A stretch of DNA of 64,000 nucleotides from assembly GCF_003432065.1 (NCBI RefSeq), contig NZ_QWDE01000007.1, positions 58,024 through 122,023 on the forward strand, given 5' to 3'. This document shows, one piece after another, positions 62,325-64,000 of this stretch (position 1 is its first letter; every line of letters starts with the position of its first letter). The DNA comes from Mucilaginibacter terrenus. Lineage in GTDB: Bacteria > Bacteroidota > Bacteroidia > Sphingobacteriales > Sphingobacteriaceae. Made by a program: the position numbers and the translations under genes. Under the pieces are notes generated by a model that saw nothing but the letters and a program-made list of their open reading frames with translations, was not told where the DNA came from and did no database searches.

Positions 62325-62563
62325 TTAAAAGGCGCATCTGGTAAAAAGTCTTTTACTGAGCACTTAAAAATTAACGCAAGCTTATTAAGGTGATTAAGGT
62401 TGTACTTAGTTGGGGATTTAGAACTTTCTGCTTGCCCAATAAAACCATTTGAAACATCTAATCTTACAGCAAGCTCAGATTGAGACATCTCTAATGATTC
62501 TCTTTTTTCTTTGACCTTGTTAATTACAAAAGCTTCAATCTCAGTTTTTAAACTCGTCGTCAT
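62321..62563 (-). CDS. XRE-family helix-turn-helix regulator
   Basis: 80 residues from the ATG at 62563 (a longer in-frame start at 62593 adds a hydrophobic stretch without family support). One HTH_3 domain: KRESLEMSQSELAVRLDVSNGFIGQAESSKSPTKYNLNHLNKLALIFKCSVKDFLP. Typical control protein of mobile elements. An operator-like palindrome lies in the divergent gap just upstream, suggesting autoregulation together with the gene at 62651. Confidence 0.85.
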   Translation of the reverse strand: MTTSLKTEIEAFVINKVKEKRESLEMSQSELAVRLDVSNGFIGQAESSKSPTKYNLNHLNKLALIFKCSVKDFLPDAPFK

Positions 62564-62598
62564 CAACAACGAAAGAATAAAAACAAAGCCCACGGAAC

Positions 62599-62630
62599 AC
62601 TTAGTAATAACTAAGTATTATTATCTTAGT
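62599..62630. promoter_or_regulatory. Operator-like triple inverted repeat
   Basis: A perfect palindrome ACTTAGT-AATA-ACTAAGT spans 62599-62616. A third half-site CTTAGT at 62625-62630 pairs with ACTAAG at 62610-62615, 9 nt apart. Position between the XRE regulator and the divergent secreted protein fits binding by the XRE dimer. Confidence 0.6.
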
Positions 62631-62650
62631 CAAAAATCTTTATCAAGAAA

Positions 62651-63034
62651 ATGAAATCAATATTCTTCTTACTCATTTCCCTTCTCTTATCAACCGTCTG
62701 CTTCTCACAAACATTTAAAATTACCGATGTTGTGGCACCAGATAAATATTATAAAGAGGCTACAAGTCGCTACTTAGGAAAGAATTTAACATTGAATGTT
62801 TATGATAATAGTGCATCAATTTCAATAGGAAAGTTATCTATGGTTTTAAAGAAAAGGGCCGATAACGAATACGAAAACATAGAACGTGACAATGAGCGCG
62901 AGAAAATAATCTATGTTTTAAAGCTAAATACCACCATGTCCGTCATCACTTCGTTAACGTGGCAATTTCTTGCTTTTGAGAAGGACGGTCAAAGAAGAAA
63001 TGTTGTAGTAACTTGTACAGGTAAACGCTTCTAA
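62651..63034 (+). CDS. Small secreted protein (127 aa)
   Basis: Signal peptide MKSIFFLLISLLLSTVCFS cut before QTFK. The mature part (KITDVVAPDKYYKEATSRYLGKNLTLNVYDNSASISIGKLSMVLKK) is not recognised. It is divergent from the XRE regulator across the operator-like palindrome. Envelope or secreted role in the element is unknown. Confidence 0.65.
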   Translation: MKSIFFLLISLLLSTVCFSQTFKITDVVAPDKYYKEATSRYLGKNLTLNVYDNSASISIGKLSMVLKKRADNEYENIERDNEREKIIYVLKLNTTMSVITSLTWQFLAFEKDGQRRNVVVTCTGKRF

Positions 63035-63520
63035 GATTAAACCTTTTTATAAAAACAAGCGCTTAGCTTAAAAATTCAGAACTGTTTTAATATCCGCAAG
63101 GCAGGCTTAGTTATGAAGTACAATCCAATAAGTAGAGAATTTTCACTGACGATTAACTGTCAAAGCAATTGGCCGATCTAAAGCCTGCTCTCACATTAAA
63201 AGGTACGATGTGTGATCATTGCCTGAGTAATGTCTATGAAACGTCATTGTAGGTCGAGTATCGTCTTAACAGTACTAAGATGGGATAGCTACACAGGAGG
63301 ATAAATACATTTGTTATTAGAGTATGAGAATACGAGGTAAACAGACATCTAATAGCCAGATAAATATCTAGGACAGGCATTATTTTTCAACAATCTTCGC
63401 AGACGATGCAATTACTAAGGTAGAACAAGATAAAATGATGTTGATAAGAAGCCAGCAGAAATACACTTATACTATTGACTTAAGATGTAATTACATTTAC
63501 CTTTGTTGTATACTTAAACA
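63035..63520. other. Non-coding region of the element
   Basis: No convincing coding frame over about 490 nt. An 8-bp inverted repeat GCAGGCTT (63101-63108) / AAGCCTGC (63181-63188) encloses 72 nt. The remainder is AT-rich without strong structure. Confidence 0.4.
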
Positions 63521-63550
63521 AAAAACCCCAAGAGTACTAATCTTGAGGTT
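63521..63550 (-). terminator. Intrinsic terminator of the candidate RNA
   Basis: On the minus strand: CCTCAAG ... CTTGGGG stem followed by T6 (plus-strand A-run at 63520-63525). It lies 3' of the structured region at 63556-63687 in minus orientation. Confidence 0.65.
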
Positions 63551-63555
63551 TTAAG

Positions 63556-63695
63556 AAAGAGGCCGGATGGAATTTAACCATCGTATCGAGTTCGGTCTCG
63601 ATAGTGTCTCAACTATATCGGATAATCCCTGTTTAAGGAAACCCTCTTTGTTTATATGGCCCAGCGGACTAATCCTAGCCCGTTGGGTTTTCATT
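63556..63695 (-). ncRNA. Candidate structured RNA with a tRNA-like closing stem
   Basis: Minus strand. A 7-bp closing stem AAAGAGG (63643-63649) with CCTCTTT (63556-63562) encloses three hairpins: ATAGT/ACTAT, ATCGAG/CTCGAT and GATGG-TTAAATT-CCATC (a 5-bp stem with 7-nt loop like a tRNA T arm). Upstream, a 12-bp stem with one mismatch spans 63660-63687, and TATCTTTG (63701-63708, minus strand) matches the -7 promoter element; no -33 partner is clear. An intrinsic terminator follows. It is not a regular tRNA: the D arm is not formed, 3 nt separate the T-like arm from the closing stem, and the T loop lacks TTC. Confidence 0.4.
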
Positions 63696-63700
63696 TGCTT

Positions 63701-63708
63701 CAAAGATA
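63701..63708 (-). promoter_or_regulatory. Candidate -7 element for the structured RNA
   Basis: TATCTTTG on the minus strand fits TAnnTTTG exactly. The -33 region has no TTTG at 19 nt, so support is partial. Confidence 0.35.
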
Positions 63709-63900
63709 AGGTATGAGTTTATAGGACGTTAGTTGAAGTTTTTAACATCACCTGTAAGTTATAAACAAAGAAAAATAAATTTGGAGGTTTGCTATTAGTG
63801 TATTTCCATTATAATGTAGTGAATTCCAAAGGGTTAACTTTCAGTAGAGTTGTGTTAACAGCAGCAGTTTAAAGTGGAGATTCTGATGAACGAGACCACC

Positions 63901-64000
63901 TGATTCCGGGGCAAGCTGACCACCAATTCCGGGGCAAACTGACCAGGGGATTCCGGGACAAACTGACCACCCTCAACGTGTAGCAAATGCTGTAGAAGCA
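63901..64000. mobile_element. Terminal repeats of an IS21-like element (cut by window edge)
   Basis: Three copies of a 20-nt unit, ATTCCGGGGCAARCTGACCA, at 63903-63922, 63926-63945 and 63950-63969 (third with one extra change), spaced 23-24 nt. Multiple ~20-nt subterminal repeats of this kind are the transposase-binding sites of IS21-family ends, and this motif is familiar from Bacteroidota IS21 elements. The istA/istB genes would be to the right, outside the window. Confidence 0.6.

Larger units (their letters stand above)
55257..64000. mobile_element. Integrated element in tRNA-Arg (left end; right end outside window)
   Basis: It begins at the tRNA-Arg 3' fragment, carries a tyrosine recombinase immediately inside, and continues to the window edge with AT-richer sequence and orphan proteins (388, 134, 614, 114, 172, 166 and 127 residues) plus an XRE regulator. 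No conjugation, capsid or replication genes were recognised, so it may be a small integrative element, a satellite or part of a larger one. The intact tRNA-Arg should lie beyond 64000. Confidence 0.7.

Noticed and set aside
63101..63188. Inverted repeat as a retron msr-msd or similar RNA
   Set aside because: No reverse transcriptase is encoded in the window, and an 8-bp repeat is weak evidence.
63556..63649. A class II tRNA (94 nt, 7-bp closing stem, T-arm-like hairpin)
   Set aside because: No D arm, 3 unpaired nt between T-like arm and closing stem, T loop without TTC and no CCA. Kept only as a candidate structured RNA.

Overview
The window looks like Bacteroidota chromosome, most likely family Sphingobacteriaceae (Mucilaginibacter/Pedobacter type). 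Evidence: two SusC/SusD pairs, an ECF sigma/FecR pair feeding a SusC with an STN domain, a -33/-7 promoter of the Bacteroidota type (TTTG, 19 nt, TAGATTTG), absence of obvious Shine-Dalgarno sequences, and an eboABCDEF operon. The species cannot be named from the sequence alone.

Layout. (1) 1-2877: end of pyrR, then pyrB, a small membrane protein and a membrane-anchored endonuclease/exonuclease/phosphatase-fold protein. A convergent flavin amine oxidase follows at 2878-4182. (2) 4358-14894: an alpha-glucan block without signal peptides: GH65 phosphorylase, GH13 hydrolase, GH31 alpha-glucosidase, an AraC-type regulator, a VOC protein, glycogen branching enzyme and a small membrane protein. (3) 14906-19637: PPK2 polyphosphate kinase, then gapA, a BadF/GlcNAc-kinase-like protein and pfkA on the minus strand. 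A Nudix-winged-helix regulator with a damaged Nudix box lies divergent to pfkA. (4) 19692-24020: secreted GH29 fucosidase, a zinc-dependent phospholipase C-like protein and small secreted or lipid-anchored proteins. (5) 24098-30142: a tightly overlapping minus-strand operon for an envelope or extracellular polysaccharide. It encodes a GH lipoprotein, a processive GT2 synthase fused to a TIM barrel that lacks its acid/base Glu, and a membrane-anchored protein with two GH26-like domains of which only the second keeps its catalytic residues. (6) 30565-40009: SusC/SusD/DUF4397 operon, then a siderophore-type TonB receptor with a PepSY membrane protein. (7) 40121-48279, minus strand: sigma factor, FecR, STN-SusC and SusD, followed after a terminator by a seven-haem cytochrome lipoprotein. 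(8) 48683-55066: complete ebo operon (eboA to eboF), a conserved cluster linked elsewhere to trafficking or synthesis of a small metabolite whose product here is unknown. (9) From 55257 to the right edge: an integrated mobile element, visibly AT-richer than the rest. It begins at a 3' fragment of a tRNA-Arg (TCT) gene followed by a tyrosine recombinase, and carries orphan proteins, a helicase-like ATPase with an altered Walker A motif, an XRE regulator with an operator-like palindrome, several strong hairpins, a candidate structured RNA, and at the far edge the terminal repeats of an IS21-like element.

The most notable items are the GT2/GH operon with two catalytically altered domains, the complete ebo operon, and the tRNA-Arg-integrated element with its unusual ATPase and candidate RNA. 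No CRISPR array, rRNA or intact canonical tRNA was found.
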